Source: a virus
IMG/VR virus record: IMGVR_UViG_3300009593_000154
Span: 1 to 20,994 of that record
Length of the DNA stretch: 20,994 bases
Direction: 5' to 3' (one strand)
Of the stretch, positions 13,127-20,761 are shown in pieces. Under the pieces are notes generated by a model. It was not told where the DNA came from and ran no database searches. It worked only from the letters and a program-made list of their open reading frames with translations. A program made the position numbers and the translations under genes. The first letter of the stretch is position 1; every line of letters starts with the position of its first letter.

Positions 13127-13759
13127 CTATAAGCCAGTTGCTACTCTATACGCATGACCACCTACAGCAATATTACTGCTTTCATAAGGTGCGTTATACG
13201 CAAGAATAAGTTCAGCAAAAGCGTCGCTGCCTGTTTTTGTCTCTTCAACTACATCAATTATTTTAAACGGGTACGAAAGTGTAGTCCCGATTGAACTATT
13301 GATCGCTAATTTCGACCTGCCATTACTAGTAGTTAGTGTATTACTAATAATTTGGGCGTTGTTTCCGATACAAGTTAGTCCCAAGGTAGCCATAGTTGTA
13401 CCTGAAGAACATACTGCCGCTTTGAACAGTACATCAGGATCGTCAACAACAAACGCATAAATATCACTAGCAACAACGCTGCCAGGATATTGATTGTTAA
13501 ATGTTAACTGACTAGTATTTGGGTCAGTGTATTGACAGCCCATAAACACACCTAGTGTGCCTGTAGCTGGCAAAGCTGAAGTACTTCCGTCGCGCTCGAC
13601 TGTGCCATCACTTACGCGCTTTACTAGATCGCCCTTTCCAATAGCTGTACCATAGTTACTAGCTATTTTCATCTGGCGAGTAGAACCTGCGTAAGGTCGT
13701 CCTCCAATCAAACCAACAGGTACTAGCCCATAGGGGGCATCGATAGTTGGATAAGCCAT
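13127..13759 (-). CDS. Capsid-accessory / decoration protein candidate, 210 aa
   Basis: It begins MAYPTIDAPYGLVPVGLIGG and RPYAGSTRQMKIASNYGTAI. The middle (KGDLVKRVSDGTVERDG, then TGTLGVFMGCQYTDP) and the C-terminal SYPFKIIDVVEETKTG and AELILAYNAPYE strands give a compact beta fold. I know this protein from marine phage genomes beside the capsid gene, where it is described only as structural. The GDLV...G...GVFxG arrangement recalls beta-tulip or decoration-type capsid proteins. The start lies 9 nt after GGAG. Its gap from the upstream gene holds three AAAATT hexamers (13775-13792) running into that gene's stop codon. A capsid surface role is inferred, not shown. Confidence 0.75.
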   Translation of the reverse strand: MAYPTIDAPYGLVPVGLIGGRPYAGSTRQMKIASNYGTAIGKGDLVKRVSDGTVERDGSTSALPATGTLGVFMGCQYTDPNTSQLTFNNQYPGSVVASDIYAFVVDDPDVLFKAAVCSSGTTMATLGLTCIGNNAQIISNTLTTSNGRSKLAINSSIGTTLSYPFKIIDVVEETKTGSDAFAELILAYNAPYESSNIAVGGHAYRVATGL

Positions 13760-13790
13760 GATTTATATCTCCAAAAAATTAAAATTAAAA

Positions 13791-14240
13791 TTAATTACCT
13801 TTTCCGAAAGTGACCTTTGATTTTCGATCATTAAATATCGGCATTCTGGGGTCATTTTCTCGCATGAGGTTGTTATCAACTGAATGTATCTGGTTATCCG
13901 ATTGCTGTTTATAATAATCGGTACGCTCATCTACTAATTCTTGAGGAGCCTTACACAGCATTAAACCACCAATTATAACATTATCTGCGAATTTTTCATT
14001 CTCTACAGTAACTAACGTTATTTCTGGGTGATCGACTGCTTTCACAGGTTCCCAACCTTCACGTAATTTAGAGGACACATTGGTGGGATCTATTTGACCT
14101 TGTGTGCTTGTCCGTATCCAACGGTATGCGTATCCTGGCTCTGGCGTAGGTGAAGGTAAAACTTCAGGGCGCTGCCAAGCCTTTTTACGGGGTGTCTTTT
14201 CACGGGTTTCAAGTTCTCGGTTTATTCGATTCTCAGCCAT
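13791..14240 (-). CDS. Conserved procapsid-region protein, 149 aa
   Basis: The N-terminus is charged (MAENRINRELETREKTPRKK), followed by Pro-rich AWQRPEVLPSPTPEPGYAYR. The core WIRTSTQGQIDPTNVSSKLR, then EGWEPVKAVDHPEI and NVIIGGLMLCKAPQELVDER, forms a small alpha/beta unit. The C-terminus (DNNLMRENDPRMPIFNDRKS) looks extended and basic. Relatives of this pattern occur in marine phages between scaffold and capsid genes, without known function. It overlaps the scaffold stop by one base (TAATG), so the two are coupled. A capsid-assembly partner is a reasonable inference from position. No membrane segment or catalytic motif is visible. Confidence 0.78.
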   Translation of the reverse strand: MAENRINRELETREKTPRKKAWQRPEVLPSPTPEPGYAYRWIRTSTQGQIDPTNVSSKLREGWEPVKAVDHPEITLVTVENEKFADNVIIGGLMLCKAPQELVDERTDYYKQQSDNQIHSVDNNLMRENDPRMPIFNDRKSKVTFGKGN

Positions 14241-15271
14241 TATTCTTTCCTCATTTCTTCTGCAACCTTTTGGGCGTATAATTCAATCGGCACTCCAAGC
14301 CTTTTCGCTATAGCTACTTGTGTTTGCGTCAATTTAACCTTTTTAGGGGCTACGCTCCGCGTCGCGGGAGCAACCACATTAGCTTGTCGTTTTGGCTTTC
14401 CAGCCTCTGGTTCTGCAACTCCGTCCCCAAAGTTATCTGGGAAGAGCTGCCGCATACGAGTATCTATTGCCTCGTAGTATTCATCACTCTGCAAATCAAC
14501 TCCTTGCTTGGCAAGTTTGTTGTGCAAGCCCAGTGCCAGACTCGTCATCTCATCGTCTGTACCGAACCAAGTGTTCTTCGAAGCCCAGTCCTGTGCTTTT
14601 CTATCAACAACAGGCGGTGCTTCTTTACTTTTTACTTCATTTGGTTCCTCCTGTAAAGAAGGTAATTTAAAATTATTTAACTTATCAGTTTTAATCTTGG
14701 CACTTGTTAAGCTTTCCTGTGCTACTACAACAGCTTCTGCGTCGCCAGACTCATACGCATCCTTATACGCTTTTTTAGCCTGTTTCAACTCAGCATCTGC
14801 TGTTTTTTTAGCTTGGTCAAGCAACGCTGCTTGATTCTTATTAACACTGCCTTTTAGTTTATTATTCTCATCCTGAACAGATTTTACATACCGTTCAAGT
14901 TCTTCACGCTCTCTTAAGGCTGTTTCTTTTGCCCGCCTTTCGTCGTGATACCCTTTACTAAAATGTTGGATCCGCTTACGGACTTTTTCAGAATAATCCT
15001 CAAGTTCTTCATCAGTAACGTCTTCAGGTGGCTCAGAAGGTTTCTTATTTCTGTCAGCTTTCGGAGTATCATCAACCACTTCGACTTCAAGGTTATCCTC
15101 AGAAGCAGCCTTCTTGATTCCTTTATTTTCTTCTTTATCTGCTTTTGGTCCATCTTCTTTACTTTCTTTACCTGAAATATCAATCTCTACTGCGCTAGAG
15201 TCTTCGATTTCTATGTTAGGTTTCTTATTTTCCTCATCAGGAAAACTATATTCTACTTTTTGAAATGCCAT
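14240..15271 (-). CDS. Capsid scaffolding protein, 343 aa
   Basis: The composition is typical of scaffolds. The first 95 residues are acidic and disordered (IEIEDSSAVEIDISGKESKE, then EDVTDEELEDYSEKVRKR). Residues about 100-195 form a long coiled coil (RRAKETALREREELERYVKS, DQAKKTADAELKQAKKAYKD). A flexible linker follows, and a C-terminal helical and basic domain (KKVKLTQTQVAIAKRLGVPI, ELYAQKVAEEMRKE) probably binds the coat protein. It sits between co-chaperonin and capsid genes, the usual scaffold position. AAGGA lies 8 nt before the ATG. Sequence alone gives no protease motif, so removal of the scaffold is presumably by exit or by an enzyme encoded elsewhere. Confidence 0.82.
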   Translation of the reverse strand: MAFQKVEYSFPDEENKKPNIEIEDSSAVEIDISGKESKEDGPKADKEENKGIKKAASEDNLEVEVVDDTPKADRNKKPSEPPEDVTDEELEDYSEKVRKRIQHFSKGYHDERRAKETALREREELERYVKSVQDENNKLKGSVNKNQAALLDQAKKTADAELKQAKKAYKDAYESGDAEAVVVAQESLTSAKIKTDKLNNFKLPSLQEEPNEVKSKEAPPVVDRKAQDWASKNTWFGTDDEMTSLALGLHNKLAKQGVDLQSDEYYEAIDTRMRQLFPDNFGDGVAEPEAGKPKRQANVVAPATRSVAPKKVKLTQTQVAIAKRLGVPIELYAQKVAEEMRKE

Positions 15272-15282
15272 ATTTATATTCC

Positions 15283-15654
15283 TTATGCTCTCGCTATACC
15301 GCGAGGATCTGCTACAACAGCTTCTATAGAGTCATCATTCATTAAACGATACTCTTTTCCTGCCACTTTAAATCTTGTTCCACTATTAGCGCGAAACATT
15401 ACGAAATCACCTAATTTACACCAAGGAGTATCTCCAAACCTGTCTTTATCTTTATAGGCTTGTTCTCCTATGTCTACTACTAACCCCATTATAGACATGA
15501 CGTAATCGTGCATCATCTCCTTATCTGTCTTTAAGACACTGGTATCAGAGTAAGTTTTCTCTATTTCAGGTAACGCTACCAATACTCTATACCCTACAGG
15601 TCTTGGTAGTTGTTGTTCTAATTCGGCATCGTTTAATTGTACTACTTCAGTCAT
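15283..15654 (-). CDS. GroES-like co-chaperonin, 123 aa
   Basis: The second of two close ATGs (15654-15652) is chosen because GGAAG lies 6 nt upstream; the first ATG (15660) is too close to it. The GroES-type fold is visible as PRPVGYRVLVALPEIEKTYS (residues about 17-36), a VLKTDKEMMHDYV stretch where the mobile loop should be, MGLVVDIGEQAYKDKDRFGD, then KLGDFVMFRANSGTRFKVAG and EYRLMNDDSIEAVVAD. Co-chaperonins cap a GroEL ring during folding; phage versions such as T4 gp31 adapt the host chaperonin to fold the capsid protein. Its place between portal and scaffold genes fits that use. No GroEL gene is present here, so a host GroEL is presumably the partner. The IVL-like mobile-loop contact appears as SVL. 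Confidence 0.85.
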   Translation of the reverse strand: MTEVVQLNDAELEQQLPRPVGYRVLVALPEIEKTYSDTSVLKTDKEMMHDYVMSIMGLVVDIGEQAYKDKDRFGDTPWCKLGDFVMFRANSGTRFKVAGKEYRLMNDDSIEAVVADPRGIARA

Positions 15655-15844
15655 TATCATCTTCCATATAGTTGCGCGAGAGGTCTTCTATATACGCTAT
15701 GCTGGATTTTAGACCTCGTATCAATCCAACAATTTCCCTGTAATTCGCATAATCTTTAGCAGATCCTGCTTCAAGGAAACCCTGTGCAGAGGCTATATCA
15801 GCCTCGATTTTTTCTTTAAGCACGTCAAAGACGGTTTTAGCCAT
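15647..15844 (-). CDS. Small helical protein between portal and co-chaperonin, 65 aa
   Basis: The protein is helical and begins MAKTVFDVLKEKIEADIASA, followed by QGFLEAGSAKDYANYREIVG and LIRGLKSSIAYIEDLSRNYM, ending in acidic EDDND. Its heptad-like spacing suggests a short coiled coil or helical hairpin. The start overlaps the portal stop (TAATG) and its end overlaps the next frame by 8 nt, so it belongs to the same tightly coupled unit. Similar short helical proteins directly after portals are common in marine phages and have no assigned function that I know. A portal-assembly helper is possible. Confidence 0.78.
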   Translation of the reverse strand: MAKTVFDVLKEKIEADIASAQGFLEAGSAKDYANYREIVGLIRGLKSSIAYIEDLSRNYMEDDND

Positions 15845-18237
15845 TATTTACTCTTACTTGGTTGGTTTAATGTTTTAAACAACTCCATATCCAGTTTGTT
15901 GTCTTTCTCTACTTTATCAGCTTCAAGCTTAACGTTTTCTTTTTCTGCTTTTATCTGTACCTCGGCTTTATCTAGTTTTAACTTCTCAACCTGTATAGTA
16001 GCGTCAGCTTGGTCTTTCTTAGCTTTTCGCTCAACTTCTTGGGCTTTTATTTGAAGTTCAGCTTGCTGCATCTGGATTATTGGGTCTTTAGCCTGCTCTT
16101 GGGCTTTCTGCTGTGATGCTTCCTGCATATGTGCTTGAGCTAGTTGTTTACCTGCTTTAGCAATCATCCTAGATAGATCCACTTCTACTTCTTCGGGTAA
16201 GTCTTCATTCGGTAGCGGTAGCTCAACTCCAAGCCGTTCTTCCATATCTTTTCTATACTTAAACCCAAGATGTTCAGCTACATGAGCCTGTAGAGATGCC
16301 ATAATCTGTTTAGCCTGTGGATTCTGTCCTATCATCTGTGCAATCATAGGATCCTGCATAAAAGACATATGGGTCTCAATATGAGCATCCTGATCCTGAT
16401 ATATGAACGCTTTCATCGGTTTTCCCTGTAAAGCCGCCATATTTTCACTAATTGGGTCTACGGGCTTCATATCATCCTTAGTCGGAACAATTTTCTCTGC
16501 GTTCTTAACCCCAAGAACTTCTATCATCTGCCTATGTAACTGAGGTAAGTCATATATCTGTGGTGCAGCTTGAGCCATTTGGAGGACAGCTTGGTGCTGC
16601 ACCACTCTCTGTGCCATCGTAGAACTGTTAGGGTCAGACACAGGGATAACGTCAATCATTAAATAATCAGACTGTCTTGCGGACACATCACCTCTTGTAG
16701 GCTGATAAGCATACTCCGCGGAAGCGTATTCTGCCATTAATGCTTTTAGAAGTTTAAACTCTTGCTTCATGGCGTAATGAACACGAGCCTGTACAGCTGC
16801 CATAGGTTTTAAAGTACGCTCTAAGAGAGCTAGAGTTGTTCCTACAGGGGCATTAGCAGACATATCGGATATATTCATATCACTTACTGCCCCTAGTCTA
16901 CGCCCTTCCTGAGTGATCTGGTTCAATAAATTAAATAGAGTCTGACTAGGTTCTTTGTAAGGAAGAGGCATAATATTATCACGAATACTACCTGACGGAA
17001 CATCTACATCTTTCCACTCCCCAGGTTCAATAGGAGCGTCATCTCCTTTTATTCGTAACCCTCTGGCTTTTAGACCCCCAGGAAGGTTAGATAGTGTCCC
17101 TGCGTCTACAAGTTGCCGTATTATGGACGTACCTGCTTTAGCGTACCCCCCTATTATATGTATTAAACCAAGCCCATAAAACCCAAATCCTGGGACATAC
17201 ACATAATGTACAAAATGCTGACGTTTTAATCTAAGGTCATCTTCTGGGTCCCAATTTCGTCGTATAGATAATACTTCACTTGATCCACGCTCTATAGTTA
17301 CTACATAAGGTTTAGCAATATCTTCTTCTGAATCATCTATACCATCTATAACCAGATCCGCGTGAACCTCGTAAACGCTATATCTATCGTCATCTGTAAG
17401 AGAATACCCACCTTCTTCGGCTTTTCTTTCCTCAATATCACTATGGAACGGTTGTGGCTCACCAAGATCTACATCACGGTAAAACCCGTTAACCTGTAAC
17501 TTTCTCAATTCATTTTTAGTTTTTCGCATAACATGAGTTACACGCTCTGCTGTTTCTATATGAGAAGCCCCATAAGGTATAATCACATCTTCTGCGGGTA
17601 TATATAGAGCAACTTGTCGTCCTAGATTAGGATCATAATATACTTTCTTAAAAGCTGACCCTGCTAAACCAAGACTATATAGTAATCTTTCATGTTCAGA
17701 ACGATACTCTACCATATTCTCAGTTAACTGATAGTTCATATCCGCTTTAACTCGTTCAGAAGCTTCTAATTTTTCCCGTGTCTCCTGCCCTAATACTTTA
17801 GTCTTTACAGGTCCCGCTGCGGGAAACGTTTCACTCATAGTTTCTGCTTGGAACCGTATAGCTGCTTCCGCTAACACGTTAGAATATACTCCACAAGCAC
17901 CTTCCCAGGGTTCTGTACGTTCTTCATACTTAAATCCTAACACGTCAAGACCCTTTACAAAGGTATCCGCCCAGTCTTTACGGCTTTCTACATCTGAGTC
18001 AATTAATCCTGAAATATCAGTAGATAGTAAAGATAACTCATCTTCTTCCATAGATTCAGCAAGGTTTTCATCAAATTCACCTGAACTCTCCTTACCTCCG
18101 TCAGGAACTATGGTAATCTCCATACTACCATCATCTAGTGTGACCATATCTGGATTAACAACTTCAATTTCTAACTGTTCCGTCTCTTCTTCCTCTACAC
18201 CCTTCGGGGCTTGGAATAATCCTTTTTCTATTGCCAT
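15844..18237 (-). CDS. Portal protein, 797 aa (P22-like size)
   Basis: It follows the terminase large subunit with a one-base overlap (TGATG) and has the expected size for the P22-like class. The first 75 residues are acidic and probably disordered. The core shows EPWEGACGVYSNVLAEAAIR, EYRSEHERLLYSLGLAGSAF then KKVYYDPNLGRQVALYIPAE, the wing/stem region FGFYGLGLIHIIGGYAKAGT then RQLVDAGTLSNLPGGLKARG, and PLPYKEPSQTLFNLLNQITQ. The last 120 residues are a long charged helical region (KAQEVERKAKKDQADATIQV, EKLKLDKAEVQIKAEKENVK) suggesting a C-terminal barrel or coiled coil inside the capsid, as in podovirus portals. The dodecameric ring is the DNA entry gate and docks the terminase. Confidence 0.88.
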   Translation of the reverse strand: MAIEKGLFQAPKGVEEEETEQLEIEVVNPDMVTLDDGSMEITIVPDGGKESSGEFDENLAESMEEDELSLLSTDISGLIDSDVESRKDWADTFVKGLDVLGFKYEERTEPWEGACGVYSNVLAEAAIRFQAETMSETFPAAGPVKTKVLGQETREKLEASERVKADMNYQLTENMVEYRSEHERLLYSLGLAGSAFKKVYYDPNLGRQVALYIPAEDVIIPYGASHIETAERVTHVMRKTKNELRKLQVNGFYRDVDLGEPQPFHSDIEERKAEEGGYSLTDDDRYSVYEVHADLVIDGIDDSEEDIAKPYVVTIERGSSEVLSIRRNWDPEDDLRLKRQHFVHYVYVPGFGFYGLGLIHIIGGYAKAGTSIIRQLVDAGTLSNLPGGLKARGLRIKGDDAPIEPGEWKDVDVPSGSIRDNIMPLPYKEPSQTLFNLLNQITQEGRRLGAVSDMNISDMSANAPVGTTLALLERTLKPMAAVQARVHYAMKQEFKLLKALMAEYASAEYAYQPTRGDVSARQSDYLMIDVIPVSDPNSSTMAQRVVQHQAVLQMAQAAPQIYDLPQLHRQMIEVLGVKNAEKIVPTKDDMKPVDPISENMAALQGKPMKAFIYQDQDAHIETHMSFMQDPMIAQMIGQNPQAKQIMASLQAHVAEHLGFKYRKDMEERLGVELPLPNEDLPEEVEVDLSRMIAKAGKQLAQAHMQEASQQKAQEQAKDPIIQMQQAELQIKAQEVERKAKKDQADATIQVEKLKLDKAEVQIKAEKENVKLEADKVEKDNKLDMELFKTLNQPSKSK

Positions 18238-19790
18238 CAGTAATACCCACCTTTTTTCTGCTTGAAGTATATAATATCATCAGGTTCATCACTTGGTAGT
18301 CGTATAAACCCACCCTGCCTAAATCTCATCAATGCCATGACGGTGGAGTCAACCAAGTCATCATGGCTCATAAAGGGGAATCCTGCGATTTCCTCAATAA
18401 CTTCTTCAGCCCATCGCGTCTCTGGAACCCAACAAAGTCCTGATGATACAATATCCGTAACGGAGTTAAGTCTTGCTAGCTTGTCACCAGATCCTCTATG
18501 GGGCGTATATTCCTGTATCGGTATACCCATTCTCCTCATTTCTTGGTAAAGAGCCGTTCCTGCGCTCTTTTTCTCCACAATAAACGAATCAGGATCCCAT
18601 TCGCCATACTCTTCCATAGCTAACGCCTTCAACTCAGGGAACTCTAATCGTCGTTTTATGCTATTTAACAATATAATGTTATAATTGTCCACCTCTTCAT
18701 TCAAAAATACGCCCCAAGTCGTCAAAGCCGTGAAATCTGCGCGATTATGTGTCTCTGCTGCTGCATCTAAAGACATTATTATATACTCACAGGAAGGAGG
18801 ATGCTCTTTTTTCCATATTTGCCACCATTCTCGTTTAACCAAAGCGGCTTCTTCCGCTGTCGGCTCCTGCTGATACTGGGCATTCCACTGGAATACGGGC
18901 ATAGATGCCTTGGTTCTAAGCAATGCCTCAAGGTCAAAAAACTCAGGCCATAAAGGTTTTTGGGAAGATTTTTTAGTTTTTTTATCAGGAACATCCAAAA
19001 TAGCAGGGAATTCCACCACTTCGTACTGGTCAGACCGTTCGTTCTGTCCCATGTCCCGTACAACACGCCCTGTCAAGTCGTCCATATGCCAACGAGTCTG
19101 TATAATAGCTACCCGTCCCCCAGGCATTAAACGTGTTCTAGCACCAAATGTGAACCAATCATATGCTTTCTCAAATACTTCAAAATTCCCATTTATAACA
19201 TCCTGCTCGGAATGGGGATCATCAACGAGCAAGAGGTCAGCACCACGACCAGCAATAGAAGAACCAATACCACACGCATAATATTCACCTCCTGAATTTG
19301 TATTCCAACGTCCTGCCGACTTAGAATCTACAGCCAACGCCACTGTCGGAAAGATAGATTGATAGGCTTCTGTTGCAATTAAGTTACGCACTTTACGCCC
19401 AAAGTCCACAGCTAAGTCTGTTGTATGCGAAACCATCATAACTTTCTTGTTCGGATTACGCCCAAGGAACCAAGCGGGGAACATAATAGAAACAAGCTGC
19501 GATTTTCCATGCCTTGGAGGGATATTTACGCAAATTCTGTCTTTTTTACCCTGTTCTATGTCCATAAGCATGTCTGCAAGTATCCTATGGTGTTTTCCAA
19601 CGATATAATCAGGCTGCATATGCTTACAAAACTCGATTAAATCATCATAAGAGGCTTTATTATGTTGTCTTGTAGCCAATTCATCGACCATTTTGTCGAT
19701 TTCAGCCACTTCTTCGGGTGTATAATGGTCTAAATTGTCCAACATGACCTGAATATCGTCTTCGGAGAAGTCAAAAGCTGTATTATTCAC
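18237..19790 (-). CDS. terL: Terminase large subunit (packaging ATPase and nuclease), 517 aa
   Basis: The start codon is GTG (19790-19788) with GAGG 7 nt upstream; it overlaps the small-subunit gene by 8 nt. Walker A is PPRHGKS (residues 91-97), Walker B is LLLVDDPH (186-193) and the coupling motif region is IIQTRWHMDD (229-238). The RNase H-like nuclease follows: D342 in MSLDAAAETHNRADFTAL, E406 in FIVEKKSAG and the acidic pair in SHDDLVDS (475-482). All key residues are present, so the protein should be active. It powers DNA translocation through the portal and cuts concatemers. The GTG start may hold its level below that of the structural proteins. Confidence 0.95.
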   Translation of the reverse strand: MNNTAFDFSEDDIQVMLDNLDHYTPEEVAEIDKMVDELATRQHNKASYDDLIEFCKHMQPDYIVGKHHRILADMLMDIEQGKKDRICVNIPPRHGKSQLVSIMFPAWFLGRNPNKKVMMVSHTTDLAVDFGRKVRNLIATEAYQSIFPTVALAVDSKSAGRWNTNSGGEYYACGIGSSIAGRGADLLLVDDPHSEQDVINGNFEVFEKAYDWFTFGARTRLMPGGRVAIIQTRWHMDDLTGRVVRDMGQNERSDQYEVVEFPAILDVPDKKTKKSSQKPLWPEFFDLEALLRTKASMPVFQWNAQYQQEPTAEEAALVKREWWQIWKKEHPPSCEYIIMSLDAAAETHNRADFTALTTWGVFLNEEVDNYNIILLNSIKRRLEFPELKALAMEEYGEWDPDSFIVEKKSAGTALYQEMRRMGIPIQEYTPHRGSGDKLARLNSVTDIVSSGLCWVPETRWAEEVIEEIAGFPFMSHDDLVDSTVMALMRFRQGGFIRLPSDEPDDIIYFKQKKGGYY

Positions 19791-20376
19791 TTTTTTCCTC
19801 GTCTAACCCTAATTCTTTGTCCACATTCACAGGTTCACCGTCAATTATAGCCGCTTCTTCAACAGGATTTACCAATTTTGCCAGTTTAGACCTCAATTTT
19901 TCACGTAAATCATCCGTAGACTGATGTGTTATGGTCACTTCCGACTTCTCAGCGAACAATCCTACGTCTGAAATCTTACCTAACAGCTCTAAAGCACGTA
20001 TACGTACCCTCGGATCAGGGTTTTCCGTCTCTTCTATGAGCTTATTTGTTACAAGATGACGTATCTGAGTAGCACTCTCTACAACAGAGCGACCAAATTC
20101 CTTTAAAATATTGTCCGTTAAGACAAGAGAGGCAGGGGTCAAGGTTGATATTTTCTTTTCTGTAACTTTTTTTGAAACATCTGCAGGATCATCAGCGTAA
20201 GCAACGGATATTTTGGCGGCAACGTCTTTGTCTTCTTTAGTTGGTTCAAGATCAACGCCATGTTCGCCTAATTCCTTTGCCGTATTTGCAGCTGCTTTCA
20301 TACGATCTTTAAGATCAACCGAAGGCTCACCCTTTTCCATAGGTACATTCAGTTCTGGTTCTACTACAATCGTCAT
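19783..20376 (-). CDS. terS: Terminase small subunit candidate, 197 aa
   Basis: It is the first gene of the leftward operon and overlaps the large subunit, the standard small-subunit position. The N-terminal 75 residues are charged and probably flexible (LKDRMKAAANTAKELGEHGV). The central helical part, TPASLVLTDNILKEFGRSVV then ESATQIRHLVTNKLIEETEN and DPRVRIRALELLGKISDVGL, has the look of marine phage small terminases, with a C-terminal DDLREKLRSKLAKLV helix and an acidic end that could bind TerL. No clear helix-turn-helix can be defined by eye. The ATG has only a GAG element 6 nt upstream, and the leader from the predicted promoter is about 23 nt. Confidence 0.78.
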   Translation of the reverse strand: MTIVVEPELNVPMEKGEPSVDLKDRMKAAANTAKELGEHGVDLEPTKEDKDVAAKISVAYADDPADVSKKVTEKKISTLTPASLVLTDNILKEFGRSVVESATQIRHLVTNKLIEETENPDPRVRIRALELLGKISDVGLFAEKSEVTITHQSTDDLREKLRSKLAKLVNPVEEAAIIDGEPVNVDKELGLDEEKSE

Positions 20377-20405
20377 TTTATCTCGCAGGTTGTTAACCGT
20401 AACGC

Positions 20406-20435
20406 ATTATATAACGAAAAAAATTTTTTTGTAAA
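20406..20435 (-). promoter_or_regulatory. Sigma70-type promoter for the packaging operon
   Basis: On the minus strand the -35 box is TTTACA (20435-20430) and the -10 box is a perfect TATAAT (20411-20406), separated by 18 bp. The spacer is almost wholly a run of seven A followed by seven T, which should be bent. Expected initiation is near 20399, giving a leader of about 23 nt to the ATG at 20376. It is the only convincing promoter I found for the leftward genes. Confidence 0.75.
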
Positions 20436-20446
20436 GCAGTTTGGGA

Positions 20447-20491
20447 CTCCTATAGGGGGGGTGTTCCTATATAGAGGGGGGTGGGGGTAGG
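20447..20491 (+). repeat. G-run cluster with repeated TCCTATA...GGGGGGTG unit
   Basis: The plus strand carries G tracts of 7 (20455-20461), 6 (20476-20481) and 5 (20483-20487), plus GG at 20490-20491. Two imperfect copies of TCCTATA..GGGGGGTG lie in tandem, the second with an inserted TATAGA-like stretch. The tracts satisfy the pattern for a possible G-quadruplex if the 7-G tract supplies two runs. The first copy contains CTATAGGG, the initiation core of T7-type promoters. The sequence evidence is clear; the role is open. Confidence 0.65.
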
Positions 20492-20592
20492 AACTCAAAA
20501 ATATCGTAATCGTTTGTGTAAAATAATAATACAGAAGAAGCAAAGTGTCTTATGAAAAAAATGGGGTCATAGGGGTAGGGTATGGTTCGCTG

Positions 20593-20608
20593 TTAGGGAA
20601 TTCCCTAA
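20593..20608. promoter_or_regulatory. Perfect 16-bp palindrome, operator candidate
   Basis: TTAGGGAATTCCCTAA is a perfect inverted repeat with no spacer, centred on GAATTC and lying between the leftward and rightward promoters. Its length and symmetry suit a dimeric repressor or activator. The flanking bases do not extend the symmetry. No regulator gene is visible in the window. Confidence 0.55.
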
Positions 20609-20678
20609 TGAAAAGATACCAGTTACCATTATATGATATTATCTAATAAAGAATATAATTATATAATATGACTTACTA

Positions 20679-20708
20679 TTGTATAACACGTCAATATATG
20701 GTTATATT
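20679..20708 (+). promoter_or_regulatory. Weak sigma70-like promoter for the rightward gene
   Basis: TTGTAT (20679-20684) and TATATT (20703-20708) are spaced by 18 bp. The -10 box matches five of six consensus bases, the -35 box only three. Expected initiation near 20715 leaves about 47 nt before the ATG at 20762. The AT-rich surroundings make chance matches likely, so this is a tentative call. Confidence 0.4.
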
Positions 20709-20761
20709 AACTTATCAAGACGACAATTAAGTCTCTTGTGTATTTGAAAGGAATAACCATC

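Larger units (their letters stand above)
20377..20761. other. Divergent intergenic control region, 385 bp
   Basis: This is the only gap over 300 bp. It separates the leftward packaging operon from the rightward gene at 20762. From left to right it holds a good leftward promoter (20406-20435), a run of long plus-strand G tracts (20455-20491), a middle segment with scattered G runs near 20562-20585, a perfect palindrome (20593-20608), and a strongly AT-rich stretch (about 20620-20715) containing the palindrome ATATAATTATAT and a weaker rightward promoter. I see no open frame worth calling and no tRNA. A role in promoter control, packaging initiation or replication start would all fit this position. 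Confidence 0.7.

Noticed and set aside
13775-13792. Three tandem AAAATT hexamers as a regulatory repeat
   Set aside because: The stretch is short, lies in a 31-nt gap of an AT-rich genome and runs into a stop codon; chance slippage is sufficient.
14318-14834. Three overlapping plus-strand frames of 92-112 aa opposite the scaffold gene
   Set aside because: They overlap each other and lie antisense to a clear coiled-coil scaffold gene with its own ribosome-binding site.
18910-19281. 123-aa plus-strand frame opposite the terminase large subunit
   Set aside because: The minus strand encodes all expected terminase motifs here; the plus frame is a shadow with no family resemblance.
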